Position numbers and translations under genes: made by a program. The notes under the pieces were generated by a model that made no database searches, was not told the DNA's origin, and saw only the letters and a program-made list of their open reading frames with translations. DNA of 8,785 nucleotides from Fidelibacterota bacterium (lineage in GTDB: Bacteria > Fidelibacterota > Marinisomatia > Marinisomatales > TCS55), in contig PBOO01000010.1 in the NCBI GenBank assembly GCA_002724475.1, positions 1 through 8,785 of the forward strand, read 5' to 3'. This document shows, in pieces, positions 1-7,054 of this stretch. Position 1 is the stretch's first letter. Each line of letters starts with the position of its first letter.

Positions 1-1029
1 ACCGTTTGATCCCCAGGTTCCGGTCACCGCAAAGTCTTTGCCTTTGTGCTTGCCGATACCGGGCCAGACCCAAAGATCAGAAGTTAAAACGTTGGTTATT
101 AATCCATGGCCAACCAATTTGACTTTTCTGTTTACATTTCTTGGAACGACTTTTATAGTCTTTTGTGCAGAATAACCACCTGCTGAAGCTGAAACTGTAT
201 ACATACCCGCGGTCTCAGCAACGAAGCGTCCATCACTTGTGATTTGAGCAGAAGCTGGCAATCCAAACTCACCATATTCTGCCTTTCCAGTAAATGAATA
301 ATAAACAGGAACATCATCAAAGCTGCGACTACCGCTCACAGCTTTAGCGCTAACCCGCAGCACATCTCCTGTACGAATTTCATCAACTCCATTTGTTGAA
401 ATACTAACAGATCGTGCAGGGTTCTTTACAACTTTAATCTTCAATGATTGCGAGACACCTTCTGCGGTAGCAGAGACAGTGATCCTTCCAGCTTTCTTTG
501 TGATAAGATTGTTTAGCTCATCAAAACTTGCGATGCTCTCATCGCTTGATTTATAGGCAACTGGAGTACCAGCGGTGCGGTCAAGACCGGCCTGATCCGT
601 GACTTTTGCAGATAGGTTCGTAGTCGTGTTCGTGTACAATTTGCTTGGAGTTTGAGAAAAAGCAACTTTTTCAATAGGAGGATAAGGAACATTGATAACA
701 AGGCTTCCGCGCACTCTGTCATCTCTTTTAACAGTAACAGTTTGCGTAGTCAAAACTAATCGGCCTGGATTGTGGGCTTTAACAGTAACCTTAACCTTGC
801 CACCTGATTCACTGATGCGAGGTAATACGGAAAGATTCTTTCTTTGTCCGTATACGTAAAAAGGGTTGTCAACTAACTTATTTTTATCGTTTAGAAGTTT
901 GATTTCAATTTCTTTGGTCTCCCCTACATTAACCTCAAGAGAATCCGCTCCAAAGTCAAAGCGCAAATCGTTTTGAGCGCTCAGGGCTCCAATTAAAAGA
1001 AATAAAAATATGTATTTTTTTGACCGCAT
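1..1029 (-). CDS. Secreted Ig-like (BIG2-type) domain protein, N-terminal part, runs off the window
   Basis: The reading frame is open from the ATG at 1029 to base 1 (343 codons), so the C-terminal part is missing. Residues 1-18 form a Sec signal peptide: basic MRSKK, a hydrophobic core, then ALSA before a Gln. Three beta-rich Ig-like units follow, at about 21-117, 118-202 and 203-296. The second and third have the bacterial Ig-like pattern of a 'V.S..P..L..G/T...L.A.V.D..G' opening and an 'A.. G..TVSA.A.G' closing strand. From about residue 304 a different domain begins, with VGHGLITNV, SDLWVWPG, GKHKGKDFAV and TGTWGSNG. This resembles the opening of a beta-propeller or LVIVD-type repeat region, but that is a weak guess. 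The protein is probably surface-exposed or periplasmic, in adhesion or scaffolding. The start is fixed by a strong GGAGGT site 5 bases upstream. The gene is richer in G+C than the right end of the window. It lies 68 bases downstream of the cytochrome operon on the same strand and may have its own promoter. Confidence 0.85.
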   Translation of the reverse strand, partial: MRSKKYIFLFLLIGALSAQNDLRFDFGADSLEVNVGETKEIEIKLLNDKNKLVDNPFYVYGQRKNLSVLPRISESGGKVKVTVKAHNPGRLVLTTQTVTVKRDDRVRGSLVINVPYPPIEKVAFSQTPSKLYTNTTTNLSAKVTDQAGLDRTAGTPVAYKSSDESIASFDELNNLITKKAGRITVSATAEGVSQSLKIKVVKNPARSVSISTNGVDEIRTGDVLRVSAKAVSGSRSFDDVPVYYSFTGKAEYGEFGLPASAQITSDGRFVAETAGMYTVSASAGGYSAQKTIKVVPRNVNRKVKLVGHGLITNVLTSDLWVWPGIGKHKGKDFAVTGTWGSNG

Positions 1030-1034
1030 GAATT

Positions 1035-1040
1035 ACCTCC
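1035..1040 (-). promoter_or_regulatory. Strong Shine-Dalgarno site for the Ig-like protein gene
   Basis: On the minus strand GGAGGT stands 5 bases before the ATG at 1029. It is the only near-perfect Shine-Dalgarno site I see in the window. The other genes have short or no matches, which suggests this surface protein is translated efficiently. Confidence 0.8.
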
Positions 1041-1071
1041 TATCATTGCATTCAATAAATTTGAAGTAGTA

Positions 1072-1077
1072 AATATA
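1072..1077 (-). promoter_or_regulatory. Possible -10 element upstream of the Ig-like protein gene
   Basis: TATATT on the minus strand lies about 43 bases upstream of the ATG at 1029, inside the 68-base gap after the cytochrome stop. I found no good -35 box at the usual distance. The gap also has a T-run on the minus strand but no hairpin before it, so read-through from the upstream operon is equally possible. Confidence 0.25.
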
Positions 1078-1097
1078 CATCAGAAAAAAATTTGCGT

Positions 1098-2681
1098 CTA
1101 TTTTTTATTTTTGGACCACTGTGGCGGTGAACAATTACAAAGCTCTCTAATAACATTCACGTGCTCTATGATCTCTTGGTGTGATAGCTTTAGACCCCAA
1201 GCAGGCATGTAATGATGTTTTTTCATAATCTTACCACCATTATATAATGTTTCGTAAAGGGTATCATCGGAACGCGAAGAAATAGTTTTGGCATCTGATA
1301 AATTTCCAGGGGCCACTGGAAGATATTTGGCATTAAATCCATCACCTTCACCATTGAGCCCATGGCACGAAGCGCAATTAGCATCATAATCACTGGAGAC
1401 CTTATATATTTCATCATTCAAAAGAGACAAATATTGTGTCTTTTTAGGGTCGCGCTTCGCTGCTAAATAAGATTGTAAAAGTGCCGTTGTTTTTTTATCG
1501 AGATTTTGTTTTGGCATTATGCTTTCGGGCATGACCATGTGAGGCATTTCTATTGCCATCTTTATGTACCCATCTGTTAGCCGATCACTAGCATTTGTTA
1601 GATCTGGACCAACCATTCCACCTTCACCATTTAGCTGATGGCATCCCAAGCATGAAAGATGGTTGGTTAATAAGTTTTCAATTTTATTACTTTGAAATTC
1701 TGATATATTTGGAAGTTGAGTTTTTTGTTTGCCCGATCCAAATCTTTCAACCAGCAAATCAATCTCTTTATCTGTATGGTCAAAAACAGGCATCCTGCTA
1801 CCTGTTCCAGGAAAATATCCGTTTGGCCTTATAGGTTTTGGATTTTTTAAGTATGACAATAACCAGGATTTTTTGGTGCGCATTTTTTGACCTGAAAGAT
1901 CAGGGGCGTTATGCTTGTCAAACCAGCTAATTTCATTTTTCATCTCATGGCAAGCTGTGCAATTTTGCGATTGAAAAATCTTTTGGCCATCCTCAATGCT
2001 CATTTCTGAAAAGGCACTTTGTGCTTTCTTAAAATCTTTATCAAGCTGCTTCAGTTGGGGGATACCAATTTTTTCAATGAAATTTGTCATTGCGGAAACC
2101 ACCATTAAAGAGCTTTGATCCTTGTCATCAAAAAACATGGGCATAGCTGTCCCCAACAAATGATTTTGTGGATATAGTATAGTCTCATAAATCCAACTAC
2201 GCTTCAATCTTGCTCCAGTAGTATTTAAGCTTATTGAATTGTTTTTGCCTTTGTCATTGATGACATGACATGATGTGCATTGGTAATCATTAACAATCAA
2301 TTGGCTTGCGTTTAAATCTGTTTTTCTTTCTATAGTATAGTTTTTACTGATGTTTGATTTTTTAGAAGCAAGATAAATAGATAGTGCAAATGCCTCTTTA
2401 TTAGAAAAGTTGTAATTAGGCATTCTTGATCGTCCAATATTTTTCCTAACACTGTGGGGAGATTGCAGATAGTTGTATATATAAGAGGTGTTGTACTTTG
2501 ACCCAGCATTGCTTAGATCTGGTGCTCTATTAGCCATCAATGAAGATTCTTCTACTCCCGCATGACAATTACCGCACCCAAGCTCATTAATCAATAAATT
2601 TGCTTCTTCCTGCAATTGGCCAAAAGCAATTGAAAGAAAGAGAATGCTATTAAATTTTAATGAAAGAAACTTACCAGCCAA
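1098..2681 (-). CDS. Secreted pentahaem cytochrome c of five tandem class I domains
   Basis: I place the start at the TTG at 2681, giving 527 residues; an upstream in-frame TTG at 2741 would add 20. The chosen start gives a clean signal peptide (MAGK, a hydrophobic stretch to AFG|Q at about 21) and overlaps the upstream stop by only 11 bases; neither start has a clear ribosome-binding site. Five haem c-binding motifs follow: CGNCH 36-40, CTSCH 135-139, CTACH 241-245, CLGCH 344-348 and CASCH 436-440. They are about 92-106 residues apart. Each is followed 41-52 residues later by a likely distal Met ligand in a Met-Pro motif: M87, M180, M297, M389 and M492. This is the layout of five consecutive mono-haem class I domains, not a compact multihaem bis-His protein. 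No membrane anchor is seen after the signal peptide, so it is likely a periplasmic electron carrier. An extra CNC (Cys 515 and 517) lies near the C-terminus. It is the last gene of a four-gene operon; its redox partners are unknown. Confidence 0.92.
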   Translation of the reverse strand: MAGKFLSLKFNSILFLSIAFGQLQEEANLLINELGCGNCHAGVEESSLMANRAPDLSNAGSKYNTSYIYNYLQSPHSVRKNIGRSRMPNYNFSNKEAFALSIYLASKKSNISKNYTIERKTDLNASQLIVNDYQCTSCHVINDKGKNNSISLNTTGARLKRSWIYETILYPQNHLLGTAMPMFFDDKDQSSLMVVSAMTNFIEKIGIPQLKQLDKDFKKAQSAFSEMSIEDGQKIFQSQNCTACHEMKNEISWFDKHNAPDLSGQKMRTKKSWLLSYLKNPKPIRPNGYFPGTGSRMPVFDHTDKEIDLLVERFGSGKQKTQLPNISEFQSNKIENLLTNHLSCLGCHQLNGEGGMVGPDLTNASDRLTDGYIKMAIEMPHMVMPESIMPKQNLDKKTTALLQSYLAAKRDPKKTQYLSLLNDEIYKVSSDYDANCASCHGLNGEGDGFNAKYLPVAPGNLSDAKTISSRSDDTLYETLYNGGKIMKKHHYMPAWGLKLSHQEIIEHVNVIRELCNCSPPQWSKNKK

Positions 2682-3429
2682 ATTGAATATCAAACGTTGG
2701 TAATAAGTGGGCTTGCGATCCAAACGGGTATTCCCCAGCAATTAATTTATATCCAAATGAGAGCCTAGATTTCGAACTACCCTGCCATATCAATGATCCC
2801 TGCTGTTCAAAGGCATATCTACCACGTCCACCAGGCATTAAAAACATTTCATAATTTATTAGATAATGAAATGAACGGGAAATTTTGCGTAAATATTCTC
2901 CACCAAAATTAATGATGAGGTCATTGTAGTATACAGATAATCTTGGATATATAATGGGTAGGTCAATGGTAGCATCATCCGAAAGTTTTTTTCCATTGAC
3001 AGCTAGGCCAAAGCCTGAGCTTAGAGATAATTGACCTGTATCAGGATTTCCTTTTGATCCGATCGCGCTGGCATGAAATGAAAACATATGAGGAATTGAG
3101 AATTGGGGAGATATTAATGCTCCCATATTCGGATCGCCCATCTCTTTACCCAATGGGCTTTGAAGCCATCTTAAACCTGGGGTTGGATATTCTAATCTGA
3201 ATGAGCGGGCCATTTTCCATCCCCTGTATGAAGAAACCTCCTGTTTAATCGATGCGCTTGGCATTAAAAGAAATTTGTTTACACTAATTTCCGATCCATT
3301 TTCAAACCCATATTTAAATGGTTTGAATATGCTGATTTCTTTTCTGTTTTTTTCTAACAAATACGCAGATTGACTACTCCATTGAGAGGATAAAATAGAA
3401 AAAATAGCCAGAAATGGAATGAGCCTCAT
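2671..3429 (-). CDS. Putative small outer-membrane beta-barrel protein
   Basis: This is a 252-residue protein I cannot assign to a named family. It begins with a hydrophobic Sec-type signal peptide (MRLIPFLAIFSILSS, cleavage probably near residue 20-22). The mature part lacks hydrophobic helices and is rich in alternating polar/apolar stretches with many Tyr, Phe, Trp and Gly residues, for example LSLSSGFGLAV, IIYPRLSVYYNDLIINFGGEYL, RLSFGYKLIAGEY. It ends FDIQFGW with a terminal aromatic residue, as is typical of barrel proteins recognised by the BAM machinery. At this size it could form a barrel of perhaps 8-10 strands; the strand count is inference. Its ATG overlaps the stop of the upstream lipoprotein gene (ATGA, 4 bases), and its stop lies within the start region of the cytochrome gene, so expression of all three is probably linked. 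A periplasmic beta-sandwich is an alternative. Confidence 0.75.
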   Translation of the reverse strand: MRLIPFLAIFSILSSQWSSQSAYLLEKNRKEISIFKPFKYGFENGSEISVNKFLLMPSASIKQEVSSYRGWKMARSFRLEYPTPGLRWLQSPLGKEMGDPNMGALISPQFSIPHMFSFHASAIGSKGNPDTGQLSLSSGFGLAVNGKKLSDDATIDLPIIYPRLSVYYNDLIINFGGEYLRKISRSFHYLINYEMFLMPGGRGRYAFEQQGSLIWQGSSKSRLSFGYKLIAGEYPFGSQAHLLPTFDIQFGW

Positions 3430-4505
3430 TCAACGATCCATGTGGCTATTACAGGTATATGGTCGGAAAGCGTAGTTGCGTCTTGGTGTGTTTCACCGTT
3501 TGACCATGTGGTATTAGTCCAAAGATAATCTAGCTTTCTATCTAAAAGGAGTTTATTGCCCGGGCTATGTGTGAAATGCTTTGATTCTTTCATGCTATAC
3601 TCTTCTAAAGTAATTGCCGGTTCATAGGAGCCGTAAAGCTCGTTGAGCCATGTAATTTCTTCTGTGAAATATGCTCCCTCTTTGTGCATCGGTTCTTTGT
3701 TCGTGTGATAAGTGCCGAGCTCACACTGATCTTCAAGACAATAATCAGTTTTAGTTGCGTTAGGTGGTATTGCGTTAAGGTCGCCTCCAGCTACAAAGTT
3801 GAAACCGCTGGAAACAATATCATCCAAAATATTTTTAAACCCTGAGATATGCTTTTGTTTTGTATCGTCTGTAGCAAAAGCGGTAAGGTGCGCGTTTACA
3901 GCATAAAAAGGTGATCCAGGCATTTTAACCTTAGCTGTAATTACATTCCTTCGTAGATAAAACAATTGAGTTAGAGCATCCTGGTCTCCTCTCAACGGAA
4001 GCTTGTGTCGGATTGCATCTTCGAGTTTCCATTTAGATAAGATAAGGTTTCCTGCATCAAACCTACCATAACCCTCTGCGGGTACAATTTGAGTCTTTAT
4101 TTTTGACGCATAAGCTCCGTAATTCATCCCTGTATTGTTTAACAGCCACTGTACTTGGTCCAAGTAAGACGTTCGCTTTGATTGGATATCAACTTCCTGC
4201 ATCAATACAATATCGACATCTGTCTCATTTATCTTTTTTGCAATTCCTTCAAGACCCACCATAACTTCACCCTTGCTGAAAATAGCCTTATCACCGCAAG
4301 CATCTCCAAAAAAATCTAGACGCGCTATTCCAAAACGTATATTCCAAGTCATCACCCTTACAGATTTTTTTGCTGGGTATTCATTGATAAGATTCGCCTG
4401 ATAAAGAATAGCATCTTCAGTATCGTTGAAAGTTGTTACGAGCGGTTCACAGCTAATGACTAAAAAGCTAACGAGAGATGCAATAAAATAATTTTTTCTT
4501 TTCAT
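3426..4505 (-). CDS. Endonuclease/exonuclease/phosphatase-family lipoprotein
   Basis: This is a 359-residue protein with a lipoprotein signal: MKRKNYF, a hydrophobic core and the lipobox VISC with Cys19, so it is probably membrane-anchored outside the cytoplasm. The rest is a full metal-dependent EEP fold (DNase I / exonuclease III / sphingomyelinase superfamily). Motifs in order are TWNIR with Asn55, QEVD with metal-binding Glu104, VNAHLT with His206, GGDLNA with Asp242 and Asn244, LDYLW with Asp326, and LSDHIPV with the Asp348-His349 pair. All the expected catalytic positions are present, so it should be an active phosphodiesterase or phosphatase. The substrate (extracellular DNA, phospholipid or another phosphoester) cannot be read from the sequence. 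Cysteines 70, 256 and 261 could form a disulfide outside the cytoplasm. It starts 2 bases after the threonine-synthase-like gene and overlaps the barrel gene by 4 bases. The ATG at 4505 is well supported because the lipobox falls at the normal distance. Confidence 0.93.
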   Translation of the reverse strand: MKRKNYFIASLVSFLVISCEPLVTTFNDTEDAILYQANLINEYPAKKSVRVMTWNIRFGIARLDFFGDACGDKAIFSKGEVMVGLEGIAKKINETDVDIVLMQEVDIQSKRTSYLDQVQWLLNNTGMNYGAYASKIKTQIVPAEGYGRFDAGNLILSKWKLEDAIRHKLPLRGDQDALTQLFYLRRNVITAKVKMPGSPFYAVNAHLTAFATDDTKQKHISGFKNILDDIVSSGFNFVAGGDLNAIPPNATKTDYCLEDQCELGTYHTNKEPMHKEGAYFTEEITWLNELYGSYEPAITLEEYSMKESKHFTHSPGNKLLLDRKLDYLWTNTTWSNGETHQDATTLSDHIPVIATWIVE

Positions 4506-4507
4506 AT

Positions 4508-5608
4508 TTATAATTTACAACGCTCGGTACCCGTTGCAAATAAAACAACAGATTGATTGCCATCAATCCAGTCTATGTTCCGTAGCTTTTTGTATGCACC
4601 CCAAACCACTCCAGCTTCGGGACCAGCATTGATTTTTAACATTGTGTTAAATTCTTCTGTAAGGATCGTTAGCTCGTTTTCGGAAACATCAATAGCAATC
4701 CCATTGCTTTCATACAATATTCTTAAAATCCAATATCCACCAATTGGTCCTGGTACATTCAACCCCAAGGCTTTTGTTTGACTGTTTTCCCAGAATTCAG
4801 TTTTGTTATCTAATTTTTGAAACGCATCAACAACTGGTGCGCAGCCAGTGGATTGAGCCGCAACCATGCGAGGCAAACTCCCTGATACTTTTCCTATTGA
4901 TTTAAGCTCTTGAAAGGCTTTCCACATACCTATAAGTCCCGTTCCTCCTCCAGTTTCATATACGATGATATCTGGAAATTTCCATCCTAGTTGCTCAGCA
5001 ATTTCATAACCCAATGTTTTTTTACCTTCAACTCTAAAGGGCTCCTTTAAAGTTGAAATATCAAACCAGTTCTCCTGTTTCTGTTGAATCATTTCTTTTG
5101 CTGCATCTGCTATGGTGTTTCCTTTTAGTTGAACGTGTTTTGAATACCGCTTGCTCTCAGAAAGATACTCTTTAGGGATTGATTCAGGAAGAAAGACATG
5201 ACAGTTCATTCCAGCCTCTTTACAGTATGCTGCAGCTGAAATACCAGCATTGCCTGCTGATGGTAAGCATATATTTTCTACTTGTTGCTCTTTTGCCATA
5301 GAAATTGCAAGAGACATTCCTCGATCTTTAAATGAACCGGTAGGGTTGACTGTCTCATTTTTTACAAAAAGTTTATCTGAAATCGGAATTAAGGGTGTAA
5401 AACCCTCTCCCAAGCTAACTCGGTTTTCGACTGAAGGTAGGACTGATGCGTACCGCCAAAGTGACTCTTCATTTGTATCAACCTTCAGTCCTATATTAGA
5501 ATTTTCCCATTCATAACGTACAGATAAAGGCTTTCCGCATGAGCATAAACCTACTGGTGTAATAGGATTTTTTATAACTGCTTTGCAATAAGTGCATTCA
5601 AAATGCAT
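4508..5608 (-). CDS. thrC: Threonine synthase-like PLP-dependent enzyme
   Basis: This is a 366-residue cytoplasmic fold-type II PLP enzyme. The N-terminus has a small zinc-ribbon-like Cys set (C5, C8, C22, C24), as in many archaeal and bacterial threonine synthases. Next come GEGFTPL at 67-73, the PLP-lysine motif GSFKDRG with Lys94, SAGNAG at 117-122, and the phosphate-binding ETGGGTG at 218-224. Threonine synthase converts O-phospho-L-homoserine to threonine. The family is certain and threonine synthase the best single call, but related enzymes share these motifs. The C-terminus reads ATGTERCKL where many family members have a TG-GLK type ending. No other threonine-pathway genes are nearby; instead it leads an operon of exported proteins (lipoprotein, barrel, cytochrome), so it may sit there by chance or act on another substrate. 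The ATG at 5608 lies just ahead of the Cys ribbon; there is no clear Shine-Dalgarno site, and a TATAAT is only 4 bases upstream. Confidence 0.88.
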   Translation of the reverse strand: MHFECTYCKAVIKNPITPVGLCSCGKPLSVRYEWENSNIGLKVDTNEESLWRYASVLPSVENRVSLGEGFTPLIPISDKLFVKNETVNPTGSFKDRGMSLAISMAKEQQVENICLPSAGNAGISAAAYCKEAGMNCHVFLPESIPKEYLSESKRYSKHVQLKGNTIADAAKEMIQQKQENWFDISTLKEPFRVEGKKTLGYEIAEQLGWKFPDIIVYETGGGTGLIGMWKAFQELKSIGKVSGSLPRMVAAQSTGCAPVVDAFQKLDNKTEFWENSQTKALGLNVPGPIGGYWILRILYESNGIAIDVSENELTILTEEFNTMLKINAGPEAGVVWGAYKKLRNIDWIDGNQSVVLFATGTERCKL

Positions 5609-5612
5609 ATCG

Positions 5613-5618
5613 ATTATA
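5613..5618 (-). promoter_or_regulatory. Candidate -10 box of the threonine synthase-like operon
   Basis: A perfect TATAAT on the minus strand ends 4 bases before the ATG at 5608. If used, transcription would begin near or at the start codon, giving an almost leaderless mRNA. That would match the lack of a Shine-Dalgarno site. There is no good -35 box at 16-18 bases; the nearest TTGATA (5644-5649) is 25 bases away. The region is AT-rich, so a chance match is quite possible. Confidence 0.35.
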
Positions 5619-5643
5619 ATAACTTTTTTATAGTTGTAGTTTC

Positions 5644-5659
5644 TATCAATGAGTTGATA
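5644..5659. repeat. Inverted repeat TATCAA-TGAG-TTGATA in the divergent control region
   Basis: Perfect 6-base arms around a 4-base centre lie midway between the start codons of the divergent threonine-synthase-like (5608) and M24 peptidase (5713) genes. Each arm reads TTGATA in its own outward direction, so the element could be two back-to-back -35-like boxes or a single operator. The function is inferred from position only. Confidence 0.4.
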
Positions 5660-5671
5660 ATTAAATTGTTA

Positions 5672-5690
5672 TATATTTTATTAAAATATA
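5672..5690. repeat. AT-only palindrome upstream of the M24 peptidase gene
   Basis: TATATTTTA and TAAAATATA are perfect 9-base arms around a single T. A second, overlapping alignment pairs TTGTTATAT (5666-5674) with ATATAACAA (5686-5694). It lies 22 bases before the peptidase ATG, where a promoter or operator would be. An AGGA ribosome-binding site follows at 5703-5706. Base composition alone could generate such a palindrome. Confidence 0.35.
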
Positions 5691-5712
5691 ACAAAACAAA
5701 ACAGGATACATC

Positions 5713-7047
5713 ATGAAAAGGTTTTTAATTTTACTTTCTTTGGCTTTTTTATCAACAAGTAGCGTTTTTGCAGATAATCTAAAGAGCAAGATAATGCCTC
5801 TAAAAGATCGCGCTGAAATACAGAATAGATTGTTTAAGGACAGGGTTAGCACAGTATTGCCAAAGATTATGGAGCGTACCGGTATAGATATGTGGATTAT
5901 TATTGCAAGAGAGTACAATGAGGATCCTGTCATTAGAACCATGCTTCCATCCACGTGGCTTAACGCTCGCAGAAGAACTATTCTAGTAATTTATAACCCT
6001 GGAAATGGGAAAAATCTTGAAACATATGCCATAGCTCGTTACGATGTTGGTGAAGTTTTTAAAAGAATGTGGGATCCTGAAAAAGAGCCTGATCAATATC
6101 TTGCTCTATCTAAATTAATAAAAGAACTAAACCCCAAAAAGATCGGTATAAATCAAAGTGAGTACTTTGCGCAAGCTGATGGCTTAACTGCGACAGAATA
6201 TAATTTATTCAAATCTTCGTTAACCCGTGCTCAATTTAGAAGGGTTGTAAGTGCAGAGAAACTTGCTATCGGTTGGCTTGAAACACGAAGCGGTTTAGAG
6301 ATGGAATATTATCCTGCAATCTGCAATATTGCACATCAGATTATTAGGGAGGGTTTTTCATCTAACGTTATTTCTCCTGGAAAAACTACAACAGATGACG
6401 TTGTATGGTGGTACAGGGAAAGAATCATTGAGTTGGGTTTAACAACCTGGTTTCATCCAACAGTTGATCTTCAAAGGTCAGATAATGCCGAGTTTAATTT
6501 TTTAAGTGCTTTTTCCAAATCTAAAGAAAGTAATGTCATTCAACGAGGTGATCTTTTACATGTCGATTTTGGCATTACGTATCTTGGATTAAACACAGAC
6601 ACACAGCAACATGCATACGTACTAAAGGTCGAAGAATCTGATGCGCCAGCTGAACTTCAAAATGCGCTTACTGTTGGTAACCAGCTCCAGGATATCCTTA
6701 CAGAACAATTTGTGATTGGTAGAACTGGAAACGAAATCCTGTTGGATGCCCTGAACAATGCCAAGTCTGTTGGGATTAAGCCCCAAATATATACTCACCC
6801 TATTGGTTACTATGGACATGGATCAGGACCAACCATCGGTATGTGGGACAAACAACAGGGAGTGCCTATTAATGGTGACTATCCGCTTTATAAAAACACT
6901 GCATATTCTATAGAACTGAACGCTAAGGTATATATTAAATCTTGGGAAAAAGAAGTAGCTATAATGCTGGAAGAAGATGCTTTTTTTGACGGTGAAAAAT
7001 GCGAATATATGGACCCCAGACAAACAAAATTAATACTGATTAAATAA
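5713..7047 (+). CDS. Exported M24-family metallopeptidase (Xaa-Pro aminopeptidase type)
   Basis: This is a 444-residue protein starting with a clear Sec signal peptide (MKRF, hydrophobic core, SSVFA|D at 20-21), so it works in the periplasm or outside the cell. Residues about 30-170 form a creatinase-type N-terminal domain, with IDMWIIIAREYNEDP and TMLPSTWLNARRRTILV. The C-terminal half is a pita-bread (M24) catalytic domain. Its likely five dinuclear-metal ligands are all present: Asp285 (LLHVDFG), Asp296 (NTDTQQ), His369 (YGHGSGP), Glu401 (YSIELN) and Glu420 (IMLEED). It should therefore be catalytically competent, with Xaa-Pro dipeptide or peptide cleavage as the likely reaction; the exact substrate is not readable. 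An AGGA site 6 bases before the ATG supports the start. It is divergent from the threonine-synthase-like operon and ends 7 bases from the stop of the convergent asparaginase-like gene. Its likely physiological role is scavenging peptides. Confidence 0.93.
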   Translation: MKRFLILLSLAFLSTSSVFADNLKSKIMPLKDRAEIQNRLFKDRVSTVLPKIMERTGIDMWIIIAREYNEDPVIRTMLPSTWLNARRRTILVIYNPGNGKNLETYAIARYDVGEVFKRMWDPEKEPDQYLALSKLIKELNPKKIGINQSEYFAQADGLTATEYNLFKSSLTRAQFRRVVSAEKLAIGWLETRSGLEMEYYPAICNIAHQIIREGFSSNVISPGKTTTDDVVWWYRERIIELGLTTWFHPTVDLQRSDNAEFNFLSAFSKSKESNVIQRGDLLHVDFGITYLGLNTDTQQHAYVLKVEESDAPAELQNALTVGNQLQDILTEQFVIGRTGNEILLDALNNAKSVGIKPQIYTHPIGYYGHGSGPTIGMWDKQQGVPINGDYPLYKNTAYSIELNAKVYIKSWEKEVAIMLEEDAFFDGEKCEYMDPRQTKLILIK

Positions 7048-7054
7048 GATTAAT

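Noticed and set aside
1595..1834. 79-codon plus-strand frame
   Set aside because: It is antisense to the cytochrome domains containing intact haem motifs, so it is a shadow.
2682..2741. Longer cytochrome start at the TTG at 2741
   Set aside because: It would overlap the barrel gene by 71 bases and put 20 polar residues ahead of the signal peptide; the TTG at 2681 gives a normal signal peptide. It cannot be fully excluded.
1098..3429. A classic MtrA/MtrB-type outer-membrane electron conduit
   Set aside because: The barrel is far smaller than MtrB-type proteins and the cytochrome is tandem class I, not decahaem bis-His, so the known name should not be applied.
5661..5954. 97-codon minus-strand frame
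   Set aside because: It lies antisense to the signal peptide and N-terminal domain of the M24 peptidase, whose motifs leave no doubt about the true frame.
7048..7054. Remnant of the missing asparaginase C-terminal domain or a terminator between convergent genes
   Set aside because: Only 7 bases lie between the two stop codons, so there is no room for either, and I see no hairpin with a T-run.
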